A DNA stretch of 64,000 nt from Cymodocea nodosa (Eukaryota > Streptophyta > Magnoliopsida > Alismatales > Cymodoceaceae). The stretch spans positions 4,980,001 to 5,044,000 of the forward strand of contig JAZBRI010000010.1 of assembly GCA_036874045.1 (NCBI GenBank), in the 5' to 3' direction. A program made the translations under genes and the position numbers. This document shows, piece after piece, positions 22,207 to 35,466 of this stretch. Under the pieces are notes generated by a model. That model had not been told where the DNA came from, made no database searches, and saw nothing but the letters and a program-made list of their open reading frames with translations. Numbering within the stretch: the first letter of the stretch is position 1; the number at the start of each line of letters is the position of its first letter.

Positions 22207-25200
22207 GAATTACTTTCGTAAACAAATATGTTCCAATCACATTGTCGAAGTCAAATGTGGAGTCCCTTTCAATAAAGTGCTACACGAGTAGTGCAACATT
22301 ACAATGTTTTATTTGCACAATAATGTCGTAACAATCATGTTGCAATTTTTAATTCCGTCAATGAATATTTTTCTCTTGTTGCAACAAGTTCAATTTTACT
22401 TTTCTACATATTTGAGTAATACGGTGAGAACTTCAAATGAATGTTGTAACCAACAACTTTGGCACAAGGCATCGACAACTTAAGAAATTTTTTTGAAAAT
22501 CCATTCAACTTGTGACATTCGATGCTTGCACGTACGACAACATTCAAGCGTAACTGACTTACACTTTCTCTTCCAATTTTCATTTCAAATCACCTATACC
22601 AAACTTCGTCCTCCAACCATTTCATCCGCTAGCATACACCTCAATTTTCTTATATTTTCAATAGAAGGTAACCCTATTCTGCTTCCAAATGTTGTTGAAT
22701 TTCTTGGTGCTGGTAATGAATATTTTAAATTATAATGTGATTTTAGTTTGTAATCGAAACTATTCCCCATCAATATGTTTCGAGAGTTTATTCCATAGAT
22801 TCACACGATCACTCAGTATTTCAATATTTTCCCAAGTTTAAGTTTTTCAACAACTTATCGAATGCTGCTTCGTCGCCAATTTTGAAGCAATAGATCTCTT
22901 CTTAACAATTTTAAAATTTAGAAGTAATTGCAGCCTTCAAAGTGAAGTATTTCTAGAAAACTTAGTTGCGGGGAATTCTCTTGTGTAGCATCCAACTACA
23001 GAAATTGCTAGATTAACTGTCATATTTAGTACACTTTCTATGCTACCCATTGAGTATTAGTTGATAATTTTTGTTTTAAAGGCCTTAAGATATGCCTTTT
23101 TAAGCGAGGTAACAGTCGTAGAGTTTAATCACGACATCCATCACGAGCCTACTATCGGCTTTTCCCCTTTCCATGTCGCAATTTTGATATTTATCTCGTC
23201 GCATACATTGTCTTGTATTAAATCAATCACAAATCTGATTTGTTTTTTAACTCTTATTTTGCCTTTGTTCAGTTTGAGGAAATGACTTACTAGACTATTA
23301 CAATGTACATGGTACACTCTTGTTACTTTACCTAATTAAAACTTTGACAACTCCAACATTATTATTCTTCCTAAACCACAAATGAGTCATGACATCAATT
23401 GTTCGAGGTTGAGGTGCTAATACGTAAATTTCCACCAAAGTTAACGTGACGCAGAGTAACAAAAACTAAATTTTCAGATTCAATTAAGCTAAGGTTAACT
23501 ATTTCTTAAATAGGAAGGTTTTCTCCAACATTTCTTTTCTTCATCCCTAAACCACAACGTTCAATCTAGTCACAACACTACTTTAGTTGTAGAGCATCAA
23601 GTCTCTTGTTGCACCTACTATTCATTGTCTACAAAATTTGTGGGAAAGAAAGAAAACGAAGAAGATGGTGAAAAAAGGGATGATGCATATGCATGACATT
23701 GTGTTCTTCCCCACTGTTCGTTTGACTTTCTTCAATCTTGTGTCGTAAAAGGAGGATTGTGGCACCCATTGTTTTTCACCATCATTATCTTAAATCCTGA
23801 AAGGAAATATAAAAACAAAAATGATGTGATTTAGGTGGGCACAGAATGAGTTGTCCACTTCTCTTTCCACTTTTGTTTTATGCAATAGAAGGCACCCATG
23901 GGGTTGTCTTCCTGCCAGTCTTCTTCATCATTTCCTTTTAGATCGCTTGACTATAATAGGATAATATGTACAAATGTAATAATTTATGCAGAGCATGTCG
24001 CACTAATATTTATGTACGATGAGGAAAATCCTTGAATTTCGTATGTACTGAGATGTGGGTACAAAAAATTTGAAATGGCAATTTAGACTTATATGATAAT
24101 AGATATTTGTCCAATCTATTATTTCCTAAAGTGCCCCTTCGGATATGTGACACACATAAATTTGCATAGACTTTTAAATTATCAGATATGCAAAGACATA
24201 TACTTAAACTATCTAAGATATTGAAATACTCATTGTTAGGTGTATAAAATGTCCAAATATGGCATGCAGCATTTAGGGACAAATTTTCTAAGCATACTTA
24301 CGATTTTCTTTCTAAGCCGAATCACACAAAAACATTTTGGACTTTTCTTGATAAACAACAAAATTAAATATATCAGATCGTCTTTTATGTATTTTAATGT
24401 AACTAACATGATGCAAAGGAGACATCCTTCTTTTCAGGTAGTAAGGCAAGAAATTAATGATAAATTGTTTGGATTTGTTCAAACACAAAGAACTGTAGGA
24501 GAAAACCCAAGTAAAATGTAGTGGCACATTCCCACACAACTCTCAACATTACTTTTCAAGTTACATAAATAAAATTGTGTGGTTGTGGAAATGCGTGATG
24601 AATTCCATGGTGTCCTCCATGTTTTCATTCACTTTTGGAACCAACATTGCAATAAGAACCGCTTATAGGTATAAAGGTGACGACATCTTCAGGGTTGAGA
24701 TCAAGATCTTGCTGTGAGATTCCATCTTAACTTCGAAAAAATCCTTCATGATGATGTCACAACTCCTATCTCCTCTCAACAAAATTGTACTACTCCTGGT
24801 TTTAATTTACCGTTTGGCTCTCCCTAACTAAAAAGATTTGACCTACATTGAAATGTAAATTTCCTCAAAGTGTATAATAAATTAAATCGATGATTAGAAC
24901 CAATATTAAAAATAATTCTAGCAACATAGATGCTACCACGATCTTTATTGATTGTTTAATAGTTATCGTGTTGAGTAGACAGATGAAGCATCGTGCAATC
25001 CAAGACTACATTATAATGATTACTTAAAAATTAAACAACAAAAAACAAATTGGATGTTTGGAAACGATTCTTAAAACTCGATCAAATCCAATTAAAATAG
25101 TGAAATTCCTGATGTTATATTTCACTATAAATACGTGCCCTTTATTTGTCCCTTTCAACGAAAAGGAAAATACTGTGTACCATTCATTCAAGTCTATAGA

Positions 25201-25209
25201 TTCACTAAC

Positions 25210-25521
25210 ATGGCAAACCCTAAGGCGATCCTTCTCGTTCTCATGGTTGTGCTTTGCATAGGCATGACCATGGGTGCTCGTAGTTTGGAGGTGGGGGGTG
25301 AAGGAGGTGGCAGTGGGGGAGGACGAGCAAGAGCTTCTGATGGTGCATCTGCTGCGGGATTTGGATTTGGAGGTGGACGTGGGGGTGGGTATGACGACAA
25401 TGGGAACTGGGTAGGAGGTGGTGGGAGAGGTGGTGGTGGTGGCTTGGTAACTTCAATACCTGGAGGTAGAGGAGCTGCTCGTGGTGGTGGTGATGGATGG
25501 GGTGAAGGATGGAAGCCTTGA
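25210..25521 (+). CDS. Secreted glycine-rich protein, copy 8
   Basis: Lies in unit 8 (24311-27625), with TATA at 25126 and AATAAA at 25586. The gene is identical to copy 1. The unit carries the G variant at 27607, so units 7 and 8 are an adjacent pair with this marker. Confidence 0.88.
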   Translation: MANPKAILLVLMVVLCIGMTMGARSLEVGGEGGGSGGGRARASDGASAAGFGFGGGRGGGYDDNGNWVGGGGRGGGGGLVTSIPGGRGAARGGGDGWGEGWKP

Positions 25522-28500
25522 GAATTACTTTCGTAAACAAATATGTTCCAATCACATTGTCGAAGTCAAATGTGGAGTCCCTTTCAATAAAGTGCTACAC
25601 GAGTAGTGCAACATTACAATGTTTTATTTGCACAATAATGTCGTAACAATCATGTTGCAATTTTTAATTCCGTCAATGAATATTTTTCTCTTGTTGCAAC
25701 AAGTTCAATTTTACTTTTCTACATATTTGAGTAATACGGTGAGAACTTCAAATGAATGTTGTAACCAACAACTTTGGCACAAGGCATCGACAACTTAAGA
25801 AATTTTTTTGAAAATCCATTCAACTTGTGACATTCGATGCTTGCACGTACGACAACATTCAAGCGTAACTGACTTACACTTTCTCTTCCAATTTTCATTT
25901 CAAATCACCTATACCAAACTTCGTCCTCCAACCATTTCATCCGCTAGCATACACCTCAATTTTCTTATATTTTCAATAGAAGGTAACCCTATTCTGCTTC
26001 CAAATGTTGTTGAATTTCTTGGTGCTGGTAATGAATATTTTAAATTATAATGTGATTTTAGTTTGTAATCGAAACTATTCCCCATCAATATGTTTCGAGA
26101 GTTTATTCCATAGATTCACACGATCACTCAGTATTTCAATATTTTCCCAAGTTTAAGTTTTTCAACAACTTATCGAATGCTGCTTCGTCGCCAATTTTGA
26201 AGCAATAGATCTCTTCTTAACAATTTTAAAATTTAGAAGTAATTGCAGCCTTCAAAGTGAAGTATTTCTAGAAAACTTAGTTGCGGGGAATTCTCTTGTG
26301 TAGCATCCAACTACAGAAATTGCTAGATTAACTGTCATATTTAGTACACTTTCTATGCTACCCATTGAGTATTAGTTGATAATTTTTGTTTTAAAGGCCT
26401 TAAGATATGCCTTTTTAAGCGAGGTAACAGTCGTAGAGTTTAATCACGACATCCATCACGAGCCTACTATCGGCTTTTCCCCTTTCCATGTCGCAATTTT
26501 GATATTTATCTCGTCGCATACATTGTCTTGTATTAAATCAATCACAAATCTGATTTGTTTTTTAACTCTTATTTTGCCTTTGTTCAGTTTGAGGAAATGA
26601 CTTACTAGACTATTACAATGTACATGGTACACTCTTGTTACTTTACCTAATTAAAACTTTGACAACTCCAACATTATTATTCTTCCTAAACCACAAATGA
26701 GTCATGACATCAATTGTTCGAGGTTGAGGTGCTAATACGTAAATTTCCACCAAAGTTAACGTGACGCAGAGTAACAAAAACTAAATTTTCAGATTCAATT
26801 AAGCTAAGGTTAACTATTTCTTAAATAGGAAGGTTTTCTCCAACATTTCTTTTCTTCATCCCTAAACCACAACGTTCAATCTAGTCACAACACTACTTTA
26901 GTTGTAGAGCATCAAGTCTCTTGTTGCACCTACTATTCATTGTCTACAAAATTTGTGGGAAAGAAAGAAAACGAAGAAGATGGTGAAAAAAGGGATGATG
27001 CATATGCATGACATTGTGTTCTTCCCCACTGTTCGTTTGACTTTCTTCAATCTTGTGTCGTAAAAGGAGGATTGTGGCACCCATTGTTTTTCACCATCAT
27101 TATCTTAAATCCTGAAAGGAAATATAAAAACAAAAATGATGTGATTTAGGTGGGCACAGAATGAGTTGTCCACTTCTCTTTCCACTTTTGTTTTATGCAA
27201 TAGAAGGCACCCATGGGGTTGTCTTCCTGCCAGTCTTCTTCATCATTTCCTTTTAGATCGCTTGACTATAATAGGATAATATGTACAAATGTAATAATTT
27301 ATGCAGAGCATGTCGCACTAATATTTATGTACGATGAGGAAAATCCTTGAATTTCGTATGTACTGAGATGTGGGTACAAAAAATTTGAAATGGCAATTTA
27401 GACTTATATGATAATAGATATTTGTCCAATCTATTATTTCCTAAAGTGCCCCTTCGGATATGTGACACACATAAATTTGCATAGACTTTTAAATTATCAG
27501 ATATGCAAAGACATATACTTAAACTATCTAAGATATTGAAATACTCATTGTTAGGTGTATAAAATGTCCAAATATGGCATGCAGCATTTAGGGACAAATT
27601 TTCTAAGCATACTTACGATTTTCTTTCTAAGCCGAATCACACAAAAACATTTTGGACTTTTCTTGATAAACAACAAAATTAAATATATCAGATCGTCTTT
27701 TATGTATTTTAATGTAACTAACATGATGCAAAGGAGACATCCTTCTTTTCAGGTAGTAAGGCAAGAAATTAATGATAAATTGTTTGGATTTGTTCAAACA
27801 CAAAGAACTGTAGGAGAAAACCCAAGTAAAATGTAGTGGCACATTCCCACACAACTCTCAACATTACTTTTCAAGTTACATAAATAAAATTGTGTGGTTG
27901 TGGAAATGCGTGATGAATTCCATGGTGTCCTCCATGTTTTCATTCACTTTTGGAACCAACATTGCAATAAGAACCGCTTATAGGTATAAAGGTGACGACA
28001 TCTTCAGGGTTGAGATCAAGATCTTGCTGTGAGATTCCATCTTAACTTCGAAAAAATCCTTCATGATGATGTCACAACTCCTATCTCCTCTCAACAAAAT
28101 TGTACTACTCCTGGTTTTAATTTACCGTTTGGCTCTCCCTAACTAAAAAGATTTGACCTACATTGAAATGTAAATTTCCTCAAAGTGTATAATAAATTAA
28201 ATCGATGATTAGAACCAATATTAAAAATAATTCTAGCAACATAGATGCTACCACGATCTTTATTGATTGTTTAATAGTTATCGTGTTGAGTAGACAGATG
28301 AAGCATCGTGCAATCCAAGACTACATTATAATGATTACTTAAAAATTAAACAACAAAAAACAAATTGGATGTTTGGAAACGATTCTTAAAACTCGATCAA
28401 ATCCAATTAAAATAGTGAAATTCCTGATGTTATATTTCACTATAAATACGTGCCCTTTATTTGTCCCTTTCAACGAAAAGGAAAATACTGTGTACCATTC

Positions 28501-28524
28501 ATTCAAGTCTATAGATTCACTAAC

Positions 28525-28836
28525 ATGGCAAACCCTAAGGCGATCCTTCTCGTTCTCATGGTTGTGCTTTGCATAGGCATGACCATGGGTGCTCGTAGTT
28601 TGGAGGTGGGGGGTGAAGGAGGTGGCAGTGGGGGAGGACGAGCAAGAGCTTCTGATGGTGCATCTGCTGCGGGATTTGGATTTGGAGGTGGACGTGGGGG
28701 TGGGTATGACGACAATGGGAACTGGGTAGGAGGTGGTGGGAGAGGTGGTGGTGGTGGCTTGGTAACTTCAATACCTGGAGGTAGAGGAGCTGCTCGTGGT
28801 GGTGGTGATGGATGGGGTGAAGGATGGAAGCCTTGA
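28525..28836 (+). CDS. Secreted glycine-rich protein, copy 9
   Basis: Lies in unit 9 (27626-30940), with TATA at 28441 and AATAAA at 28901. The protein is identical to copy 1. The unit returns to the common A variant at its end. Confidence 0.88.
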   Translation: MANPKAILLVLMVVLCIGMTMGARSLEVGGEGGGSGGGRARASDGASAAGFGFGGGRGGGYDDNGNWVGGGGRGGGGGLVTSIPGGRGAARGGGDGWGEGWKP

Positions 28837-31800
28837 GAATTACTTTCGTAAACAAATATGTTCCAATCACATTGTCGAAGTCAAATGTGGAGTCCCTTTC
28901 AATAAAGTGCTACACGAGTAGTGCAACATTACAATGTTTTATTTGCACAATAATGTCGTAACAATCATGTTGCAATTTTTAATTCCGTCAATGAATATTT
29001 TTCTCTTGTTGCAACAAGTTCAATTTTACTTTTCTACATATTTGAGTAATACGGTGAGAACTTCAAATGAATGTTGTAACCAACAACTTTGGCACAAGGC
29101 ATCGACAACTTAAGAAATTTTTTTGAAAATCCATTCAACTTGTGACATTCGATGCTTGCACGTACGACAACATTCAAGCGTAACTGACTTACACTTTCTC
29201 TTCCAATTTTCATTTCAAATCACCTATACCAAACTTCGTCCTCCAACCATTTCATCCGCTAGCATACACCTCAATTTTCTTATATTTTCAATAGAAGGTA
29301 ACCCTATTCTGCTTCCAAATGTTGTTGAATTTCTTGGTGCTGGTAATGAATATTTTAAATTATAATGTGATTTTAGTTTGTAATCGAAACTATTCCCCAT
29401 CAATATGTTTCGAGAGTTTATTCCATAGATTCACACGATCACTCAGTATTTCAATATTTTCCCAAGTTTAAGTTTTTCAACAACTTATCGAATGCTGCTT
29501 CGTCGCCAATTTTGAAGCAATAGATCTCTTCTTAACAATTTTAAAATTTAGAAGTAATTGCAGCCTTCAAAGTGAAGTATTTCTAGAAAACTTAGTTGCG
29601 GGGAATTCTCTTGTGTAGCATCCAACTACAGAAATTGCTAGATTAACTGTCATATTTAGTACACTTTCTATGCTACCCATTGAGTATTAGTTGATAATTT
29701 TTGTTTTAAAGGCCTTAAGATATGCCTTTTTAAGCGAGGTAACAGTCGTAGAGTTTAATCACGACATCCATCACGAGCCTACTATCGGCTTTTCCCCTTT
29801 CCATGTCGCAATTTTGATATTTATCTCGTCGCATACATTGTCTTGTATTAAATCAATCACAAATCTGATTTGTTTTTTAACTCTTATTTTGCCTTTGTTC
29901 AGTTTGAGGAAATGACTTACTAGACTATTACAATGTACATGGTACACTCTTGTTACTTTACCTAATTAAAACTTTGACAACTCCAACATTATTATTCTTC
30001 CTAAACCACAAATGAGTCATGACATCAATTGTTCGAGGTTGAGGTGCTAATACGTAAATTTCCACCAAAGTTAACGTGACGCAGAGTAACAAAAACTAAA
30101 TTTTCAGATTCAATTAAGCTAAGGTTAACTATTTCTTAAATAGGAAGGTTTTCTCCAACATTTCTTTTCTTCATCCCTAAACCACAACGTTCAATCTAGT
30201 CACAACACTACTTTAGTTGTAGAGCATCAAGTCTCTTGTTGCACCTACTATTCATTGTCTACAAAATTTGTGGGAAAGAAAGAAAACGAAGAAGATGGTG
30301 AAAAAAGGGATGATGCATATGCATGACATTGTGTTCTTCCCCACTGTTCGTTTGACTTTCTTCAATCTTGTGTCGTAAAAGGAGGATTGTGGCACCCATT
30401 GTTTTTCACCATCATTATCTTAAATCCTGAAAGGAAATATAAAAACAAAAATGATGTGATTTAGGTGGGCACAGAATGAGTTGTCCACTTCTCTTTCCAC
30501 TTTTGTTTTATGCAATAGAAGGCACCCATGGGGTTGTCTTCCTGCCAGTCTTCTTCATCATTTCCTTTTAGATCGCTTGACTATAATAGGATAATATGTA
30601 CAAATGTAATAATTTATGCAGAGCATGTCGCACTAATATTTATGTACGATGAGGAAAATCCTTGAATTTCGTATGTACTGAGATGTGGGTACAAAAAATT
30701 TGAAATGGCAATTTAGACTTATATGATAATAGATATTTGTCCAATCTATTATTTCCTAAAGTGCCCCTTCGGATATGTGACACACATAAATTTGCATAGA
30801 CTTTTAAATTATCAGATATGCAAAGACATATACTTAAACTATCTAAGATATTGAAATACTCATTGTTAGGTGTATAAAATGTCCAAATATGGCATGCAGC
30901 ATTTAGGGACAAATTTTCTAAACATACTTACGATTTTCTTTCTAAGCCGAATCACACAAAAACATTTTGGACTTTTCTTGATAAACAACAAAATTAAATA
31001 TATCAGATCGTCTTTTATGTATTTTAATGTAACTAACATGATGCAAAGGAGACATCCTTCTTTTCAGGTAGTAAGGCAAGAAATTAATGATAAATTGTTT
31101 GGATTTGTTCAAACACAAAGAACTGTAGGAGAAAACCCAAGTAAAATGTAGTGGCACATTCCCACACAACTCTCAACATTACTTTTCAAGTTACATAAAT
31201 AAAATTGTGTGGTTGTGGAAATGCGTGATGAATTCCATGGTGTCCTCCATGTTTTCATTCACTTTTGGAACCAACATTGCAATAAGAACCGCTTATAGGT
31301 ATAAAGGTGACGACATCTTCAGGGTTGAGATCAAGATCTTGCTGTGAGATTCCATCTTAACTTCGAAAAAATCCTTCATGATGATGTCACAACTCCTATC
31401 TCCTCTCAACAAAATTGTACTACTCCTGGTTTTAATTTACCGTTTGGCTCTCCCTAACTAAAAAGATTTGACCTACATTGAAATGTAAATTTCCTCAAAG
31501 TGTATAATAAATTAAATCGATGATTAGAACCAATATTAAAAATAATTCTAGCAACATAGATGCTACCACGATCTTTATTGATTGTTTAATAGTTATCGTG
31601 TTGAGTAGACAGATGAAGCATCGTGCAATCCAAGACTACATTATAATGATTACTTAAAAATTAAACAACAAAAAACAAATTGGATGTTTGGAAACGATTC
31701 TTAAAACTCGATCAAATCCAATTAAAATAGTGAAATTCCTGATGTTATATTTCACTATAAATACGTGCCCTTTATTTGTCCCTTTCAACGAAAAGGAAAA

Positions 31801-31839
31801 TACTGTGTACCATTCATTCAAGTCTATAGATTCACTAAC

Positions 31840-32151
31840 ATGGCAAACCCTAAGGCGATCCTTCTCGTTCTCATGGTTGTGCTTTGCATAGGCATGACCA
31901 TGGGTGCTCGTAGTTTGGAGGTGGGGGGTGAAGGAGGTGGCAGTGGGGGAGGACGAGCAAGAGCTTCTGATGGTGCATCTGCTGCGGGATTTGGATTTGG
32001 AGGTGGACGTGGGGGTGGGTATGACGACAATGGGAACTGGGTAGGAGGTGGTGGGAGAGGTGGTGGTGGTGGCTTGGTAACTTCAATACCTGGAGGTAGA
32101 GGAGCTGCTCGTGGTGGTGGTGATGGATGGGGTGAAGGATGGAAGCCTTGA
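31840..32151 (+). CDS. Secreted glycine-rich protein, copy 10
   Basis: Lies in unit 10 (30941-34255), with TATA at 31756 and AATAAA at 32216. The protein is identical to copy 1, and no unit-specific variant was seen. Confidence 0.88.
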   Translation: MANPKAILLVLMVVLCIGMTMGARSLEVGGEGGGSGGGRARASDGASAAGFGFGGGRGGGYDDNGNWVGGGGRGGGGGLVTSIPGGRGAARGGGDGWGEGWKP

Positions 32152-35100
32152 GAATTACTTTCGTAAACAAATATGTTCCAATCACATTGTCGAAGTCAAA
32201 TGTGGAGTCCCTTTCAATAAAGTGCTACACGAGTAGTGCAACATTACAATGTTTTATTTGCACAATAATGTCGTAACAATCATGTTGCAATTTTTAATTC
32301 CGTCAATGAATATTTTTCTCTTGTTGCAACAAGTTCAATTTTACTTTTCTACATATTTGAGTAATACGGTGAGAACTTCAAATGAATGTTGTAACCAACA
32401 ACTTTGGCACAAGGCATCGACAACTTAAGAAATTTTTTTGAAAATCCATTCAACTTGTGACATTCGATGCTTGCACGTACGACAACATTCAAGCGTAACT
32501 GACTTACACTTTCTCTTCCAATTTTCATTTCAAATCACCTATACCAAACTTCGTCCTCCAACCATTTCATCCGCTAGCATACACCTCAATTTTCTTATAT
32601 TTTCAATAGAAGGTAACCCTATTCTGCTTCCAAATGTTGTTGAATTTCTTGGTGCTGGTAATGAATATTTTAAATTATAATGTGATTTTAGTTTGTAATC
32701 GAAACTATTCCCCATCAATATGTTTCGAGAGTTTATTCCATAGATTCACACGATCACTCAGTATTTCAATATTTTCCCAAGTTTAAGTTTTTCAACAACT
32801 TATCGAATGCTGCTTCGTCGCCAATTTTGAAGCAATAGATCTCTTCTTAACAATTTTAAAATTTAGAAGTAATTGCAGCCTTCAAAGTGAAGTATTTCTA
32901 GAAAACTTAGTTGCGGGGAATTCTCTTGTGTAGCATCCAACTACAGAAATTGCTAGATTAACTGTCATATTTAGTACACTTTCTATGCTACCCATTGAGT
33001 ATTAGTTGATAATTTTTGTTTTAAAGGCCTTAAGATATGCCTTTTTAAGCGAGGTAACAGTCGTAGAGTTTAATCACGACATCCATCACGAGCCTACTAT
33101 CGGCTTTTCCCCTTTCCATGTCGCAATTTTGATATTTATCTCGTCGCATACATTGTCTTGTATTAAATCAATCACAAATCTGATTTGTTTTTTAACTCTT
33201 ATTTTGCCTTTGTTCAGTTTGAGGAAATGACTTACTAGACTATTACAATGTACATGGTACACTCTTGTTACTTTACCTAATTAAAACTTTGACAACTCCA
33301 ACATTATTATTCTTCCTAAACCACAAATGAGTCATGACATCAATTGTTCGAGGTTGAGGTGCTAATACGTAAATTTCCACCAAAGTTAACGTGACGCAGA
33401 GTAACAAAAACTAAATTTTCAGATTCAATTAAGCTAAGGTTAACTATTTCTTAAATAGGAAGGTTTTCTCCAACATTTCTTTTCTTCATCCCTAAACCAC
33501 AACGTTCAATCTAGTCACAACACTACTTTAGTTGTAGAGCATCAAGTCTCTTGTTGCACCTACTATTCATTGTCTACAAAATTTGTGGGAAAGAAAGAAA
33601 ACGAAGAAGATGGTGAAAAAAGGGATGATGCATATGCATGACATTGTGTTCTTCCCCACTGTTCGTTTGACTTTCTTCAATCTTGTGTCGTAAAAGGAGG
33701 ATTGTGGCACCCATTGTTTTTCACCATCATTATCTTAAATCCTGAAAGGAAATATAAAAACAAAAATGATGTGATTTAGGTGGGCACAGAATGAGTTGTC
33801 CACTTCTCTTTCCACTTTTGTTTTATGCAATAGAAGGCACCCATGGGGTTGTCTTCCTGCCAGTCTTCTTCATCATTTCCTTTTAGATCGCTTGACTATA
33901 ATAGGATAATATGTACAAATGTAATAATTTATGCAGAGCATGTCGCACTAATATTTATGTACGATGAGGAAAATCCTTGAATTTCGTATGTACTGAGATG
34001 TGGGTACAAAAAATTTGAAATGGCAATTTAGACTTATATGATAATAGATATTTGTCCAATCTATTATTTCCTAAAGTGCCCCTTCGGATATGTGACACAC
34101 ATAAATTTGCATAGACTTTTAAATTATCAGATATGCAAAGACATATACTTAAACTATCTAAGATATTGAAATACTCATTGTTAGGTGTATAAAATGTCCA
34201 AATATGGCATGCAGCATTTAGGGACAAATTTTCTAAACATACTTACGATTTTCTTTCTAAGCCGAATCACACAAAAACATTTTGGACTTTTCTTGATAAA
34301 CAACAAAATTAAATATATCAGATCGTCTTTTATGTATTTTAATGTAACTAACATGATGCAAAGGAGACATCCTTCTTTTCAGGTAGTAAGGCAAGAAATT
34401 AATGATAAATTGTTTGGATTTGTTCAAACACAAAGAACTGTAGGAGAAAACCCAAGTAAAATGTAGTGGCACATTCCCACACAACTCTCAACATTACTTT
34501 TCAAGTTACATAAATAAAATTGTGTGGTTGTGGAAATGCGTGATGAATTCCATGGTGTCCTCCATGTTTTCATTCACTTTTGGAACCAACATTGCAATAA
34601 GAACCGCTTATAGGTATAAAGGTGACGACATCTTCAGGGTTGAGATCAAGATCTTGCTGTGAGATTCCATCTTAACTTCGAAAAAATCCTTCATGATGAT
34701 GTCACAACTCCTATCTCCTCTCAACAAAATTGTACTACTCCTGGTTTTAATTTACCGTTTGGCTCTCCCTAACTAAAAAGATTTGACCTACATTGAAATG
34801 TAAATTTCCTCAAAGTGTATAATAAATTAAATCGATGATTAGAACCAATATTAAAAATAATTCTAGCAACATAGATGCTACCACGATCTTTATTGATTGT
34901 TTAATAGTTATCGTGTTGAGTAGACAGATGAAGCATCGTGCAATCCAAGACTACATTATAATGATTACTTAAAAATTAAACAACAAAAAACAAATTGGAT
35001 GTTTGGAAACGATTCTTAAAACTCGATCAAATCCAATTAAAATAGTGAAATTCCTGATGTTATATTTCACTATAAATACGTGCCCTTTATTTGTCCCTTT

Positions 35101-35154
35101 CAACGAAAAGGAAAATACTGTGTACCATTCATTCAAGTCTATAGATTCACTAAC

Positions 35155-35466
35155 ATGGCAAACCCTAAGGCGATCCTTCTCGTTCTCATGGTTGTGCTTT
35201 GCATAGGCATGACCATGGGTGCTCGTAGTTTGGAGGTGGGGGGTGAAGGAGGTGGCAGTGGGGGAGGACGAGCAAGAGCTTCTGATGGTGCATCTGCTGC
35301 GGGATTTGGATTTGGAGGTGGACGTGGGGGTGGGTATGACGACAATGGGAACTGGGTAGGAGGTGGTGGGAGAGGTGGTGGTGGTGGCTTGGTAACTTCA
35401 ATACCTGGAGGTAGAGGAGCTGCTCGTGGTGGTGGTGATGGATGGGGTGAAGGATGGAAGCCTTGA
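35155..35466 (+). CDS. Secreted glycine-rich protein, copy 11
   Basis: Lies in unit 11 (34256-37570), with TATA at 35071 and AATAAA at 35531. The protein is identical to copy 1, and no unit-specific variant was seen. Confidence 0.88.
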   Translation: MANPKAILLVLMVVLCIGMTMGARSLEVGGEGGGSGGGRARASDGASAAGFGFGGGRGGGYDDNGNWVGGGGRGGGGGLVTSIPGGRGAARGGGDGWGEGWKP

